From Saprospirales bacterium (lineage in GTDB: Bacteria; Bacteroidota; Bacteroidia; Chitinophagales; Saprospiraceae): a stretch of 47,053 nt of DNA. This document shows, piece by piece, positions 1-9,121 of this stretch; the stretch's first letter is position 1; each line of letters begins with the position of its first letter. Under the pieces are notes generated by a model. That model was given only the letters and a program-made list of their open reading frames with translations, searched no databases and was not told the DNA's origin. The position numbers and the translations under genes were made by a program. Location: positions 1 to 47,053 of the forward strand of contig JADJBL010000031.1 in NCBI GenBank assembly GCA_016703765.1. Direction: 5' to 3'.

Positions 1-1371
1 ATGTTGGTGTGGCCAAAGACTTCAAGGTTATTTAGTGTCACAATGTCCACCGGCCCATTAGCACAGAATCCGCTCCCCCCTAGGTTGTCGCGGATAGTAC
101 AATTTTGCACTGTAAGGTTATTGTTACCGCCGACGGCGTATATGCCTGCAAAGCTGTTAGGCCCTGCCCCCGCATGATTACGGACGGTCAGGCCGCTGAT
201 GGATACGCCTGTTGTAGCATTTGTGATCGTGATACCGGATCCGTTGCCAAGCCCGGCGCCATCCAGAATGCAGGTAGCCTCCGTGCCCCGGATGTACAGG
301 GATTTGTTGACTGACAACTTTTCATTGTACGTCCCCGCATCTACCCGTACTACATACCCATTAAGGGTGGTCGCATCATTGATGGCAGCCTGGATGGTAG
401 TGTAACCACCGACAAGCGTGGTCTCCGCCAGGTCGGAATACACCCGCACCGGAGCTGCAAAATTGATGGTATTGCCGCTGTTCAGGATCGTGGTTTGCAG
501 GTAGTCCACATAGGCGTTGCAACCCTGCTGGGAAGAACCAAGTCCAAACTGTACATTGGTGATCTTGGCGCCTGCACCAAAGAGGATGGGGCCCCAATAG
601 GAATCAGCCTCCCAACCGGCTAAAGTTTGCGCGGCGGGTGGCGCCGGGAAATAAGTATTACTTGCTTGCCTGTAGAGCGCCCAGGTTCCATTATTTTCAT
701 CTACATTGACATCGTTCCAGGCATTGGATGCCGACTGTCCATCAGGTTTACCAAAATCAAATCCCAGGTCTGCTCCCGCTTCGGATAGCCGTAAAGCTGG
801 TCTGCGATGCCGCCCACTGGGTGGACCAGGATCCCCAAGGCGGAAGGCAACGGTGCGAACCGTCAGGTTAGGGCTCCATATACCATCGGTAATTTGCCGT
901 AAAGCTACCCCCGGTCAAATCGGAAGCCGGAGCAAAGCCCGCCAGATTGACGGTACTTAAGGTAGACTTGGCCGAATTAAAAGAAGTCGGCGCGATAATC
1001 TTCACCGTACCGCCTCCGGTACTGCCGGTGGGGCCGCCCAAAAACTGCAATTGCAGGTCAATGGCAATATCGTCGGCCGCGGTAGGCAGCTGGCCGGGTT
1101 TACCATATTGCGTTTTTAAAACTCCTACCAGGTCCGTCCCAGAAGTATTTCTGGTGTCATCGGAATACCAGTTACCGGATGAACCCAAAGAGGAGATAGT
1201 AGTCTGGGATGTAGCTTCTATTCCCGAGAATATAGCTACAAGAAAGAACGACATCCAGAGATGGCGCCAAGTAAAAACCAATCTGGCGACGGGATGGCTC
1301 TCTCTGCTAAAATGGCCAAAAAAACCAATTTTCGCTCTTTTACCGCAGGATTTAGGTAAGGAATGTTGCAT
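1..1371 (-). CDS. Secreted right-handed beta-helix protein, 3' part outside window, frameshifted
   Basis: The N-terminus has a hydrophobic stretch (SFFLVAIFSGIEA) ending near ATSQ, read as a signal peptide; a long charged leader precedes it, so an internal Met at the hydrophobic stretch is an alternative start. The frame stops near 868. Removing one base from the C5 run at 908-912 opens a frame that runs to base 1 and reads GVALRQITDGIWSPNLTVRT, then WNDVNVDENNGTWALYRQ. Beyond it are beta-helix rungs such as TTIQAAINDATTLNGYVVRV and SGLTVRNHAGAGPNSFAGIY, the pattern of pectate-lyase-like or NosD/CASH helices. The substrate is unknown. The C-terminus is not in the window; a T9SS sorting domain would be expected but cannot be seen. 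Confidence 0.7.
908..912 (-). other. Probable indel site in a C5 run (beta-helix gene)
   Basis: Deleting one base of this run fuses the N-terminal secreted frame to the beta-helix frame, which has no stop down to base 1. This is the same kind of defect as in miaA at 8743-8747. Confidence 0.6.
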
Positions 1372-1735
1372 TATAAAAAGGGTTTATTTAATGGAAAATC
1401 ATCGATTCAGGCAAAGAAGAGCTGCAACAGGCATAACAAATTGGCTGTCGCGACTAAAAATCCAGAAAAAAGGCTTTTGGGAATCCATTCACTTTGGGGG
1501 TGAGGATAGGGTATCAGTATTTGTGTTTATCCAAATTAGCGTTTTGAGTGAATGGAAAAACAAGAAAAACAGGTCTGCGCTTTTCTTTGTGCAAACCAGA
1601 TTTAAAATACAGAAACCGATAATTGGGATAGAAAAACCGGGGCAAATTAACTTCGCAAAAGGGGAAAATCATACCAAAAGGGGGTGGATATCGTACCATT
1701 TGGTATCATAGAAGTGCAGTTTGGTGAATTTTACT
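1372..1735. other. Intergenic, no gene recognised
   Basis: AT-rich spacer between the start of the beta-helix gene and the end of the AraC-type gene. Short open frames exist on both strands but none resembles a known protein. No clear Bacteroidota promoter was found for the beta-helix gene. Confidence 0.5.
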
Positions 1736-2094
1736 TCACGAGGCAATCCGAGGAGTTTTCCGAACCGCTGTTTGAAAAGCTTGGAAAAATATTTCACCTG
1801 CCTGAAACCCGCTCCATACGCTGCAGCTTTTACAGATGAAGCTTTCCCTGACTCCAACAAATGCAGTCCATGTTCGAAGCGGGCTTTTTCGAGGTATTCG
1901 GAAGGGGTGACGCCGATGTCTTTTTTTATTTGCCGAAAGAACTGGGTACGGCTCATATTAAGATCATGAGCAATATCCTCGGCCTTCAGGTCGAATTCGC
2001 CAAGACGGCGTTGTTCCTGCAACAGAAGTAATAATAAAAACGGTACTTGACGTCTCGGCTGAAAAAAAGGAATGAATGTTGGCCTCTGAATCAA
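1736..2094 (-). CDS. AraC-family helix-turn-helix protein, short or remnant
   Basis: The sequence carries the two HTH motifs of the AraC DNA-binding domain: DLKAEDIAHDLNMSRTQFFR with KDIGVTPSEYLEKAR, then a second HTH ending YFSKLFKQRFGK. The literal frame continues to 1669 as LLGLPREVK. Adding one base to the four-base run at 1756-1759 gives RFGKTPRIAS followed by a stop at 1736, which matches the usual end of the family (FGKTPSxY), so I prefer 1736. The start is uncertain: the frame opens with TTG and the first ~25 residues are unconvincing. No sensor or receiver domain precedes it, so it may be the surviving C-terminus of a larger regulator or hybrid kinase. Target genes are unknown. Confidence 0.55.
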
Positions 2095-2432
2095 GAATCA
2101 AAATAGGGAAAGCTAGTTCTAAAACTCGCATTTTTACGGTGTTTAAAAAGCACTTTTTAATACATAGGAAGTTTTCTCAAAATCTTTATGTTTTAAAATA
2201 TATTTCAAAGTAACCCCTATGTGCAAAATATAATTTTATGACATTATTTAATATACACTGTATTACCGACTTAGCAACAAAGCAATTTAATGAATTACAG
2301 TTTACGCAGGTAATTAATTGGCAAAAGAGTACAGCGTTAACTAAATAATTGATGTTACGCTCCAAGGCAAGAATTATAAAAATGAACCAAACTGTTTTTT
2401 TCCTACCTTCGATACATCTAACCCCACTGATC
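2095..2432. other. AT-rich intergenic region
   Basis: Non-coding spacer between divergent genes. It contains a possible -7 element near 2404 for the downstream plus-strand gene and otherwise nothing recognisable. Confidence 0.5.
2404..2411 (+). promoter_or_regulatory. Possible Bacteroidota -7 element (TACCTTCG)
   Basis: TACCTTCG fits TAnnTTTG with one mismatch and lies 21 nt before the ATG at 2433. No good -33 TTTG is visible. It supports initiation at 2433 rather than at the upstream in-frame ATG at 2349. Confidence 0.35.
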
Positions 2433-3719
2433 ATGAACCTCCTGGAACTTTCCACCCTCATTCGCCAACAGATCGGCCAGGCCGAAACCGCCGCCGCGCT
2501 GAAAACCCTGCTTGCATTTCTCCAGGGGAATCCGAAGCACAAGGCTTTTTACAACATCGCCCTGAATATTCAGTCCCTCTACAGCAGGACCCTGCAAAAA
2601 GAACTCAAGGGCGCCGTCACGCAGGAGCAGGCCTCCGTGAACTACACGCTGGTCAACGACTCCATCATCCAGTTGCTCGACCAGATTGAGAGTGGGGCAA
2701 GTATTCCCAAAGGCTTCGACCCCAAGGTTCGGGCGCAGCGGATGCAGCTCTGGCAACTGATCCTGACGGGCATCATCGCCCTGGTCGCCGTAGGCGCTCT
2801 GTTTTTTTTCCTCCGCAAGGACCAGGTCCAGACCGCCTGCCCCGATTTCCCCGAGCCCTCCCAGCTCGACGTGCTGCTGATCCCCTTTGTCAACCTTTCC
2901 GAAGGGGAATTGAAGCCGGAGTACGGGATCAAGGAGCGCCTGGAAAAATATTGCGCAGATTACAAGCTCAATACCCATATTCGGGTCTACGATTCCTATT
3001 TTCAGCGCGCCGAAGCCCAGCAGCCGGATTTCAATCTGGCAGGCTCTATCGCCTCCGAATGCCAGGCCGGGCTCATCATCTGGGGCACCGCCGAACGCCT
3101 GGCCAATGGCCGCATCGACTGTACCTCCAAATTCAAATTTCTGGGAAAAGGGGAAAAATTTGAGCTCCAAAAAATTCAATTCGAAGGCGCCACCCAGGTG
3201 GATACCATCCTCTCCATCTCGACCATCAGCCGCGAAGGAAATATCACCAAGGATGTAGAAGAGCTCGTGGCCATCCTCTTCGGACTCCTGGCCCACGACC
3301 AGGGCAACCACGAAGCCGCCATCGCCTCCCTGAAGCCCGCAGATACCTCGCGGGTCGATACCGCCAATATCCTCCTCACCCAAATGGTGCTGGCCGACAG
3401 CTACCTTACCCTCGGCCAACCCGAAAAAGCGCAGAAATGCTACAACCGGGTGCTCAAGGTCCATCCGGAATACAAGCTGGCGCTCAACAACCAGGCATTT
3501 ATTCAGCTCGAAAATAAAAATCCAAAAGAGGCCGAAAAGCTCTTCACCAGGATCATCCAGCTCGACTCCACCAATACGCAGGCCCTCGCCGGACGAGCGG
3601 CGGCCCGCATCGAGATGAAACAGGAAATCAAAGCCGAGGAGGATGTGAAACGCATCCGGGAAATAGATCCGAAGGCGAGGTTTCCGGTGTTGGAGCGGGT
3701 TAAAATAATTCGCCAATAA
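2433..3719 (+). CDS. Effector-associated-domain-like, membrane-anchored TPR protein
   Basis: The start at 2433 is chosen because MNLLELSTLIRQQIGQAE opens a folded domain, whereas the upstream extension looks non-coding. Residues ~1-85 are an all-helical module resembling the effector-associated domains (probably EAD11) that recruit partners in Bacteroidota and cyanobacterial conflict or signalling proteins; this is pattern recognition, not a search. A single membrane helix follows (~residues 104-125, LILTGIIALVAVGALFFFL). Next comes an alpha/beta domain beginning LDVLLIPFVNLSEGELKPEY, then TPR-like repeats at the C-terminus (LADSYLTLGQPEKAQKCYNR; LALNNQAFIQLENKNPKEAE). It probably acts as a membrane-tethered scaffold. 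The window gives no hint of its partner. Confidence 0.7.
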   Translation: MNLLELSTLIRQQIGQAETAAALKTLLAFLQGNPKHKAFYNIALNIQSLYSRTLQKELKGAVTQEQASVNYTLVNDSIIQLLDQIESGASIPKGFDPKVRAQRMQLWQLILTGIIALVAVGALFFFLRKDQVQTACPDFPEPSQLDVLLIPFVNLSEGELKPEYGIKERLEKYCADYKLNTHIRVYDSYFQRAEAQQPDFNLAGSIASECQAGLIIWGTAERLANGRIDCTSKFKFLGKGEKFELQKIQFEGATQVDTILSISTISREGNITKDVEELVAILFGLLAHDQGNHEAAIASLKPADTSRVDTANILLTQMVLADSYLTLGQPEKAQKCYNRVLKVHPEYKLALNNQAFIQLENKNPKEAEKLFTRIIQLDSTNTQALAGRAAARIEMKQEIKAEEDVKRIREIDPKARFPVLERVKIIRQ

Positions 3720-3759
3720 CTGTAGAGATGAGACGCGCCAAATCAGAGGATGAATCGCT

Positions 3760-4158
3760 TCATTGCACCGTAAAACTCACCTCCTTTAAATTCGGCGACT
3801 CCTCCGCATCATCCCTCGTCAGGACCTGGATCTTGTAAGGACCCGCCCAGGCAGGCGTAAATGCGCTGGATTCAAAAACATACTCCCCATCGACGTGCAC
3901 ATGTTGCTCAATCAGCGTGGTAACCAGGTTGTCAAACTCGTCGAACACATAGATGTACACGTTGTGGATGGTTTTACCCTCTTCCCGTTTAAACACCACT
4001 TTCACGGGCAGAGGCTGCCCCAGCGCAGCCACCGAGCCCTCCGCCGGGCTCTGGATGTCGATCGACACCAAATAGGGGCCGTCGTCGTGATGATGATCGT
4101 GTTCGCAGCTGAAAGCCGAAAGGCCCAAAATGACAAGTGCAAAAAGTAAAATCTTCAT
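3760..4158 (-). CDS. Small His-rich lipoprotein
   Basis: A lipoprotein signal (MKILLFALVILGLSAFSC) is followed directly by a metal-ligand-rich stretch, CEHDHHHDDG. The remaining ~105 residues form an Ig-like beta domain (IDIQSPAEGSVAALGQPLPV) with further histidines (EQHVHVDGEY). It resembles the lipoprotein at 37433-37840, which ends the nos operon: same length, lipobox, His/Asp cluster, and an IxSPAxGxV or IDEPLAGQV opening. Bacteroidota lipoproteins of this kind (DUF4625-like) lack a known function. Metal binding is inferred from composition only. It converges on the EAD/TPR gene and is divergent from rmuC. Confidence 0.75.
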   Translation of the reverse strand: MKILLFALVILGLSAFSCEHDHHHDDGPYLVSIDIQSPAEGSVAALGQPLPVKVVFKREEGKTIHNVYIYVFDEFDNLVTTLIEQHVHVDGEYVFESSAFTPAWAGPYKIQVLTRDDAEESPNLKEVSFTVQ

Positions 4159-4300
4159 CCTCGTTTTTTTTCTTCTAAACGCCGCTCCCCCCCTTCCCGT
4201 TTACTGGAAAACGACTTGTTTTTGTTTAAAACAAATTATTGCAAAGCTCGTCTAAGGTGGTATATTTATCCCAGGTTGTGGAATTGAAAATTAAAATGCC

Positions 4301-4330
4301 GGACCGCAGATTTAAGTGATTATATGATTT
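4301..4330 (+). repeat. Dispersed repeat, left-arm copy, next to rmuC start
   Basis: The 30 bases beginning GGACCGCAGATTTAAG match the left arm of the large inverted repeat at 29709-29739 at 28 of 30 positions. The copy ends 10 nt before the rmuC ATG, so it forms the 5' leader or promoter region. No right arm is present here. Confidence 0.75.
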
Positions 4331-4340
4331 TAAGGAAAAA

Positions 4341-5564
4341 ATGTCCCCCGAATCCCTCTACCTCCTCTATCTCCTCGCAGGCCTGGTCGTCGGCGGCTTG
4401 AGCGCCTGGCTGTTCAGCAAATATTACCACGCGGCAAAAATCGCGGTGGCGGAAGAAAAAAACAAACAAATTCAGGAGCAACTGAGCAACCAACTAGCTG
4501 ATTTCCAAAAACTTCAGAAGCAATCTCAGGAGTCCTTCGAAAATCTGGCCAACCGCATTCTGGAGGAAAAATCCGGAAAATTTACCGCCCAAAACCAGCA
4601 CCAGATGCAGGGCATTTTGCAGCCGCTGCGCGAACGGATAAAAGAATTTGAAGAAAATATCGAAAAGAAATTCCTCGAAGACGCCAAGGAAAAATTATCC
4701 CTAAAAATCGCAATCGACCAGCTCCACTCCCTCAATTCCCAGCTCAGCGGCGATGCCAACCGGCTCGTCCTGGCGCTCAAAGGCGACAACAAAACCCAGG
4801 GCGACTGGGGAGAATACCAACTGGAAATGCTCCTGCAGCGCGCCGGACTGGAAAAGGACATCCACTATCTCGTGCAGCCTTCCTACAAGGACGAAGACCA
4901 AAAGGAAAAGCGCCCGGATTTCATCATCCAGCTTCCCGAAGACAAGCACCTCATCATCGACTGCAAGGTGTCGTTGGTGGCCTACGAGCGATTTTTCAAT
5001 TCGGAAAACGAGGTCGAGCGGACCCAATTCCTGCGCGCCCACGTGGAAAGCCTCCGGCAGCACGTCCGGCTCCTTTCCGACAAACAATATCAGCTTCTGA
5101 ACCAGCTTCAAACCCCCGATTACACCCTGCTCTACGTGCCCATCGAGCCCGCTTTCGCCCTGGCGCAGCGCGAAGACCAGCGCATCTTCCTCGACGCCCT
5201 CGAAAAAAATATCGTGATCGTCACCTCCTCCACCCTGCTGGCCACCATGCGCACGGTGTCCTATATCTGGAAACAGGAAAAACAAAAACAATCCGTACTG
5301 GAAATCGCACGCCAAAGCGGCCTGCTCTACGATAAACTGGTGGGCTTTGTGGAAGACCTCCGCAATGTGGGCATCAAACTGGACGCCGCCAACGATTCCT
5401 ACCATCAGGCCATGCAAAAGCTCAAGGACAGCCGCAAAAAAGGCGACACCCTGCTCGGCCGCGCCGAAAAGATCCGGAACCTGGGCGCCAAGACCTCCAA
5501 ACGCCTGCCCAAAGAACTGTTGGACGATCCAGAGCCCGAGCCCTCAATCGAGGAAGCGGAGTAA
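4341..5564 (+). CDS. rmuC: DNA recombination protein RmuC
   Basis: An N-terminal membrane helix (LYLLYLLAGLVVGGLSAWLF) is followed by a ~100-residue coiled coil. The RmuC nuclease-like domain then starts at GDWGEYQLEMLLQRAGLE. The PD-(D/E)xK-type core is visible as RPDFIIQLPEDKHLIIDCKV, and the family block LYVPIEPAFALA with IVIVTSSTLLATMRTV follows. At 407 residues it has normal length. RmuC limits DNA inversions at short inverted repeats in E. coli and is thought to act on stalled forks or structured DNA. That is noteworthy in a genome full of hairpins, though the link is only a thought. The 3' end overlaps the convergent acyltransferase gene by about 20 bases. Confidence 0.93.
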   Translation: MSPESLYLLYLLAGLVVGGLSAWLFSKYYHAAKIAVAEEKNKQIQEQLSNQLADFQKLQKQSQESFENLANRILEEKSGKFTAQNQHQMQGILQPLRERIKEFEENIEKKFLEDAKEKLSLKIAIDQLHSLNSQLSGDANRLVLALKGDNKTQGDWGEYQLEMLLQRAGLEKDIHYLVQPSYKDEDQKEKRPDFIIQLPEDKHLIIDCKVSLVAYERFFNSENEVERTQFLRAHVESLRQHVRLLSDKQYQLLNQLQTPDYTLLYVPIEPAFALAQREDQRIFLDALEKNIVIVTSSTLLATMRTVSYIWKQEKQKQSVLEIARQSGLLYDKLVGFVEDLRNVGIKLDAANDSYHQAMQKLKDSRKKGDTLLGRAEKIRNLGAKTSKRLPKELLDDPEPEPSIEEAE

Positions 5565-6772
5565 GTTTTCCCGGGCCCGGATCAACTCCGCCTGTTGTTC
5601 CTTCGAGCAAAAATTTACCCGCCAACCCGAAAACCGGTCGAAAAACAAAAGAGACAGCATCCCTAACAACCCAATAATTATAGCACCCAAAAACCCAATA
5701 ACCCAACAAGCCAATAACCCATAACCCATATACACAAACAAGCCAAGCACAAATCGCACCGACGGAAAAAACACGGGCGAAGGAACTTTGCTCCTGGCGA
5801 TCCAATGCGCTAAAACCAGGGGCGGACTATTCAACAACCAGGCGAGGGAGAAGGGAATAATCCCCAAAAAGTACCCCGCGATATTTCCATTTCCGATTTT
5901 CGAGGGGTGGAAGGACCTCAATCCCGCCTTTTCCAATAATTCCCGGTAGCTCATCAAATCCTTCCAGCACGCAGCTTTTTCCTCCCGGCTCATTTTATTG
6001 ATCCGCCCCACCCTTTGAAATTCGCGTTCCAAGGCGCGGGGTGGGAACTAAACGGCCATCGCGACTCCTCCCCTTCCCGGGCAATGTCCAGCAAGGGGTT
6101 GGCCCAGGCTTCGTCCTCCGGCCGATCGATCTGGACGACCACCTCTCTCATATTGCGTTCCAGATCGGAAGTCAGTTGTTGCACGGTTAACCGGGGATCA
6201 TTGGAGTAGGAATCCAGGTAATTTTCCAAATAAAGGGGCTCTCCCACCGACACCATGGCGGAGGACCGGAAGCGCTGCACGTCGGTGTAGTTGACGCCGA
6301 TCGGCACGAGGACGATGTCCTTCAACCCCTGTTCTGTAAAAGCTCCGAATGCCAGCTTTGCGGCGCCTTTTTGGAGCGGGAGGAGGCGTTTGCGCTCCGA
6401 ATTGCCCCCTTCGGCCGCCAACATAATGGGAGCCGTTCCCTTTTTCAGTAGGAGATAACTGCGATCGAAGGTCTCCTGGTTGCCCTTTAAGCGGTTGAAC
6501 CCATCGCGAAAACGGAAAATGGGCAGGGTATGGAGCGACAATAAAATGGCTCGCACCAAGGGGTTGATATATGCGTCGCCCCGGATGAGAAAATAAAGGG
6601 GAAATGGAAGGAACGCACCGGAAATCAGGGCATCCAGGAAAGCCGAAGGGTGGTTTATGGCAAAGATGATACGACGGCCTTTTGGTATGCGGCTCCGGTG
6701 GGAATAATGGATCCGCCGGAAGTACACCATCAGGGCCAGGAAAATGGGGTATTTCACCAGGTAGAAGAGCAC
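5544..6772 (-). CDS. PlsC-type glycerophosphate acyltransferase, frameshifted
   Basis: This is the first of two tandem related acyltransferases; it starts 10 nt after the stop of the gene at 6782-8068. The N-terminal ~230 residues carry acyltransferase motifs: NHPSAFLD (residues 40-47, HX5D form common in Bacteroidota), EGGNSERKRLLPLQKG, and VLVPIGVNYTDVQRFRS. The frame breaks near 6038-6041 after SSHPAPWN. Adding one G to the G4 run continues it as RALEREFQRVGRINKMSREE, then a membrane domain like that of the paralogue (GYGLLACWVIGFLG), ending RARENLLRFLD. The repaired protein would be ~409 residues. The membrane segment is encoded by tandem GGGTTATT-like words (5657-5740). It likely makes lysophosphatidate or phosphatidate at the inner membrane; acyl acceptor unproven. 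Confidence 0.8.
6038..6041 (-). other. Probable indel site in a G4 run (acyltransferase)
   Basis: One added base joins the acyltransferase domain to the C-terminal membrane domain and restores a length (409 residues) close to that of the neighbouring paralogue (428). Confidence 0.65.
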
Positions 6773-6781
6773 GGGACGGAA

Positions 6782-8068
6782 TTAAAGGTGAAAAAAATCG
6801 CCAATTTCAGTTCGCTGTTTTTGCAACTCCGCGCTCTCCTGCGGGCTGAGCCACCGGGTCTGGAGCCAGGCCTTCGCCCTGTCCAGGAGGCTCTTGTACC
6901 AGAGCCCAAACCAGCCGCTGACTCCAGCCAGGACGAAGAGCAATGCCGTCATGGCCCAGCCGAGCAGCAGAACCCCCAAAACCAGCAACAGCAGAGCCAG
7001 CAGGATGTACAGGACCATCCCGGCGACCAGGGCTACCGAGGCCTTGAATTCATAACGGGGCACCAGTTTGCCGTATCCGATCCGGCCGGCGAGCCACAGC
7101 GGCAGGAAGTGAATTAGGAGGGAAAGGAGAAACAAAGGCGCTCCGAATATAAGGGCAATTGCAGGGCCAACGGAGAATCCGTTTTTTTCCGACAAGGCCC
7201 GGTCGGAAACGCCCAGCCGCTTCAGGGCGCTCGAATAGTTTTCGACCCTGGCCTTCCAGTTTGCTTTTTCGGTTTCGGGCAGGTTGTTTACCTGCGCGGT
7301 AATCCTTTTCTCTGATTCCAGCCGCCCCGCCTGAAACACGGTATGGGGGGCGAATGGCGCCGCCTCGTTGTTGCGGTATTGGATGAGGAGCTGATCGGTC
7401 CAGCGTTCATCGGCCTTTTCGCGGATGATGACGATGTGTTTTTCCAGTTCGCCCCGAAGGGCCTCGGTGATGTCCCGGAGTGCATTTGCAGGGTTGGCCT
7501 GGTAGGCCGGCACGAAGTCCCTGACGCGGATGGGGGCGCCAAAATGGATCATCACCTCCGAACGAAAGCGGTCGGCATAGGTATAGTTCACCCCCACCGG
7601 AACGAGCTGGATGTCGAGGTCGGGATATTGCTCCTGAGCGCCGAGGGCAACGCGTCCGGTGCCTTTCATGAGGGGGCGCAGGCGTTTTTCATGCACGGTG
7701 TGGCCTTCGGCCAAAATCAGGACGGGATGGTGGGAGCGCAATACGGCGGCGGTTTCCTCCACCGATTTATAGTTTTCCTTTACCCCTGCTACGCCGGCGT
7801 CTTCCATCCGGAAAAAGGGGATCATATTGTAATCGCGCAGGATCCAGTTGGAGAGGGGTTTGAGGAAAAAGTCGCCCCGCACCATGAAATGCAGGGGTTT
7901 GGGCAGCCAGCAGGCCAGGATACAGGGTTCGATAAAGGCGGTGGGATGGTTGGCGGCCAGGATGACCGGTTTTTCCCAGTCGATATTCTCCAGGCCTGAA
8001 AGATAGAGTTTCCGGAAAAAAACCGAGAGGGCGATTTTGGCCAGCGGCCGCGTGATGGGATAGAGCAT
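6782..8068 (-). CDS. PlsC-type acyltransferase with C-terminal membrane domain
   Basis: A 428-residue relative of the downstream acyltransferase, intact. Its motifs are NHPTAFIE (residues 40-47), where the usual acidic Asp is Glu, then AEGHTVHEKRLRPLMKGTGR and LVPVGVNYTYADRFRSEV. A helical linker follows, with two hydrophobic blocks at ~300-330 and ~345-395. The family transfers acyl chains to glycerol-phosphate or related acceptors at the cytoplasmic membrane. The His-x5-acidic pair is the catalytic dyad, so the Asp-to-Glu change could matter, though the rest of the site looks conserved. Two non-identical copies in one operon may divide the sn-1 and sn-2 steps or handle different lipids (inference). 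Divergent from miaA. Confidence 0.88.
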   Translation of the reverse strand: MLYPITRPLAKIALSVFFRKLYLSGLENIDWEKPVILAANHPTAFIEPCILACWLPKPLHFMVRGDFFLKPLSNWILRDYNMIPFFRMEDAGVAGVKENYKSVEETAAVLRSHHPVLILAEGHTVHEKRLRPLMKGTGRVALGAQEQYPDLDIQLVPVGVNYTYADRFRSEVMIHFGAPIRVRDFVPAYQANPANALRDITEALRGELEKHIVIIREKADERWTDQLLIQYRNNEAAPFAPHTVFQAGRLESEKRITAQVNNLPETEKANWKARVENYSSALKRLGVSDRALSEKNGFSVGPAIALIFGAPLFLLSLLIHFLPLWLAGRIGYGKLVPRYEFKASVALVAGMVLYILLALLLLVLGVLLLGWAMTALLFVLAGVSGWFGLWYKSLLDRAKAWLQTRWLSPQESAELQKQRTEIGDFFHL

Positions 8069-8145
8069 TGGTCGATTTTTTGTACGCTGATTTTCTAAGA
8101 TTTTTTTATGATAATTTATGATCTTGATGCAAACTTAGGTCAGAT

Positions 8146-8182
8146 CATAAAAAACCATAAAACTATCCTAATAAATCTGCGT
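8146..8182 (+). repeat. Diverged right-arm copy of dispersed repeat before miaA
   Basis: The stretch around CCTAATAAATCTGCGTAC resembles the right arm of the inverted repeat at 29785-29815 (AAATCATAAAATCC then ATAAATCTGTGG), with several mismatches. It ends just before the miaA ATG. The family assignment is by eye. Confidence 0.45.
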
Positions 8183-8190
8183 ACTTTTTA

Positions 8191-9070
8191 ATGACCAACC
8201 TTTCACAAAAGCATCTGATCGTCATCGCCGGCCCCACCGCTTCCGGCAAAACCGCCACTGCGGTGCGCCTGGCGAAGCAATACCGGACGGTCGTGCTTTC
8301 GGCCGACAGCCGCCAGTTTTACCGGGAGATGAGTATCGGCACGGCCAAACCCACGCCGGAGGAGATGGAGGGTATCCCGCATTATTTCATTGACTCCCTG
8401 AGCATTTTCGATGAATACAGCGTCGGCGATTATGAACGGGATGCCTTGGCCCTGCTCGACCGGCTATATCTCGAGCACGAGGTGGTGGTCCTTGCGGGCG
8501 GTTCGGGTTTATTTATCAAGGCCCTGTGCCAGGGATTGGATAAGTTCCCGGAGGTGTCGTCGGAGGTCCGCAACAGGATGGAAACTTTGTACCGGGAAAA
8601 AGGCCTGGGATACCTGCAGGAGTATCTGAAGCGGGTCGATCCGGTTTACTACGAAGAAGTCGATCGAAACAATCCGCAGCGCCTGATCCGGGCCTTGTCG
8701 GTGTACGAAGCGTCGGGGAAGCCGTTTTCGGGATTCCGGAAAGGGGGCCTCTGCGCTCAGGCCCTTTACCCCGGTTTATATGTTGTTGGAAATGGATCGC
8801 AAGGAGCTCTACCGGCGGATCGACCTGCGGGTGGACCGGATGTTTGAGCTGGGTTTGGAAGAAGAGGCCCGCAAATTATATCCTTTTCGATCCCAAAACG
8901 CGCTCCAGACCGTGGGGTATCAGGAGTTGTTTGATTTTTTCGAGGGAAAAACGACCCGGGAGGAGGCAATCGCATTGATCAAGCAACACAGCCGGAATTA
9001 CGCCAAGAGGCAGCTGACCTGGTTTGGGAAGCAGGAGGGATGGGGCAGGTTTCATCCGGACGCCGTTTGA
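8191..9070 (+). CDS. miaA: tRNA dimethylallyltransferase, frameshifted
   Basis: MiaA adds a dimethylallyl group to A37 of tRNAs reading UNN codons. The P-loop GPTASGKT is at residues 14-21, followed by DSRQFYREMSIGTAKP and AGGSGLFIKAL, all diagnostic. After GKPFSGFRKGG the frame is lost. Deleting one G from the G5 run at 8743-8747 gives RKGASALRPFTPVYMLLEMD, continuing ELYRRIDLRVDRMFELGLEE and RNYAKRQLTWFGKQ to the stop at 9068-9070. The repaired length is 292 residues, typical of Bacteroidota MiaA. Since both halves are well conserved, a sequencing error is likelier than a pseudogene. Confidence 0.92.
8743..8747 (+). other. Probable indel site in a G5 run (miaA)
   Basis: Removing one G restores the MiaA reading frame across a conserved junction. 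Confidence 0.75.
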
Positions 9071-9098
9071 AGTTTTTTAAGAAATTGTCTTATCTTTA
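9066..9098 (+). promoter_or_regulatory. Bacteroidota-type promoter of the SPFH gene
   Basis: TTTG (9066-9069) and TATCTTTA (9091-9098) are separated by 21 bases, close to the TTTG-N19-TAnnTTTG consensus. The -33 element overlaps the miaA stop codon. The expected transcript start is ~15 nt before the ATG at 9122. Confidence 0.5.
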
Positions 9099-9121
9099 AA
9101 GGCAAATTCAAATACCCACAC

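Noticed and set aside
8191..9070. miaA as a true pseudogene
   Set aside because: Both halves are fully conserved, the break is one base in a G5 run, and similar breaks occur every few kb across the window.
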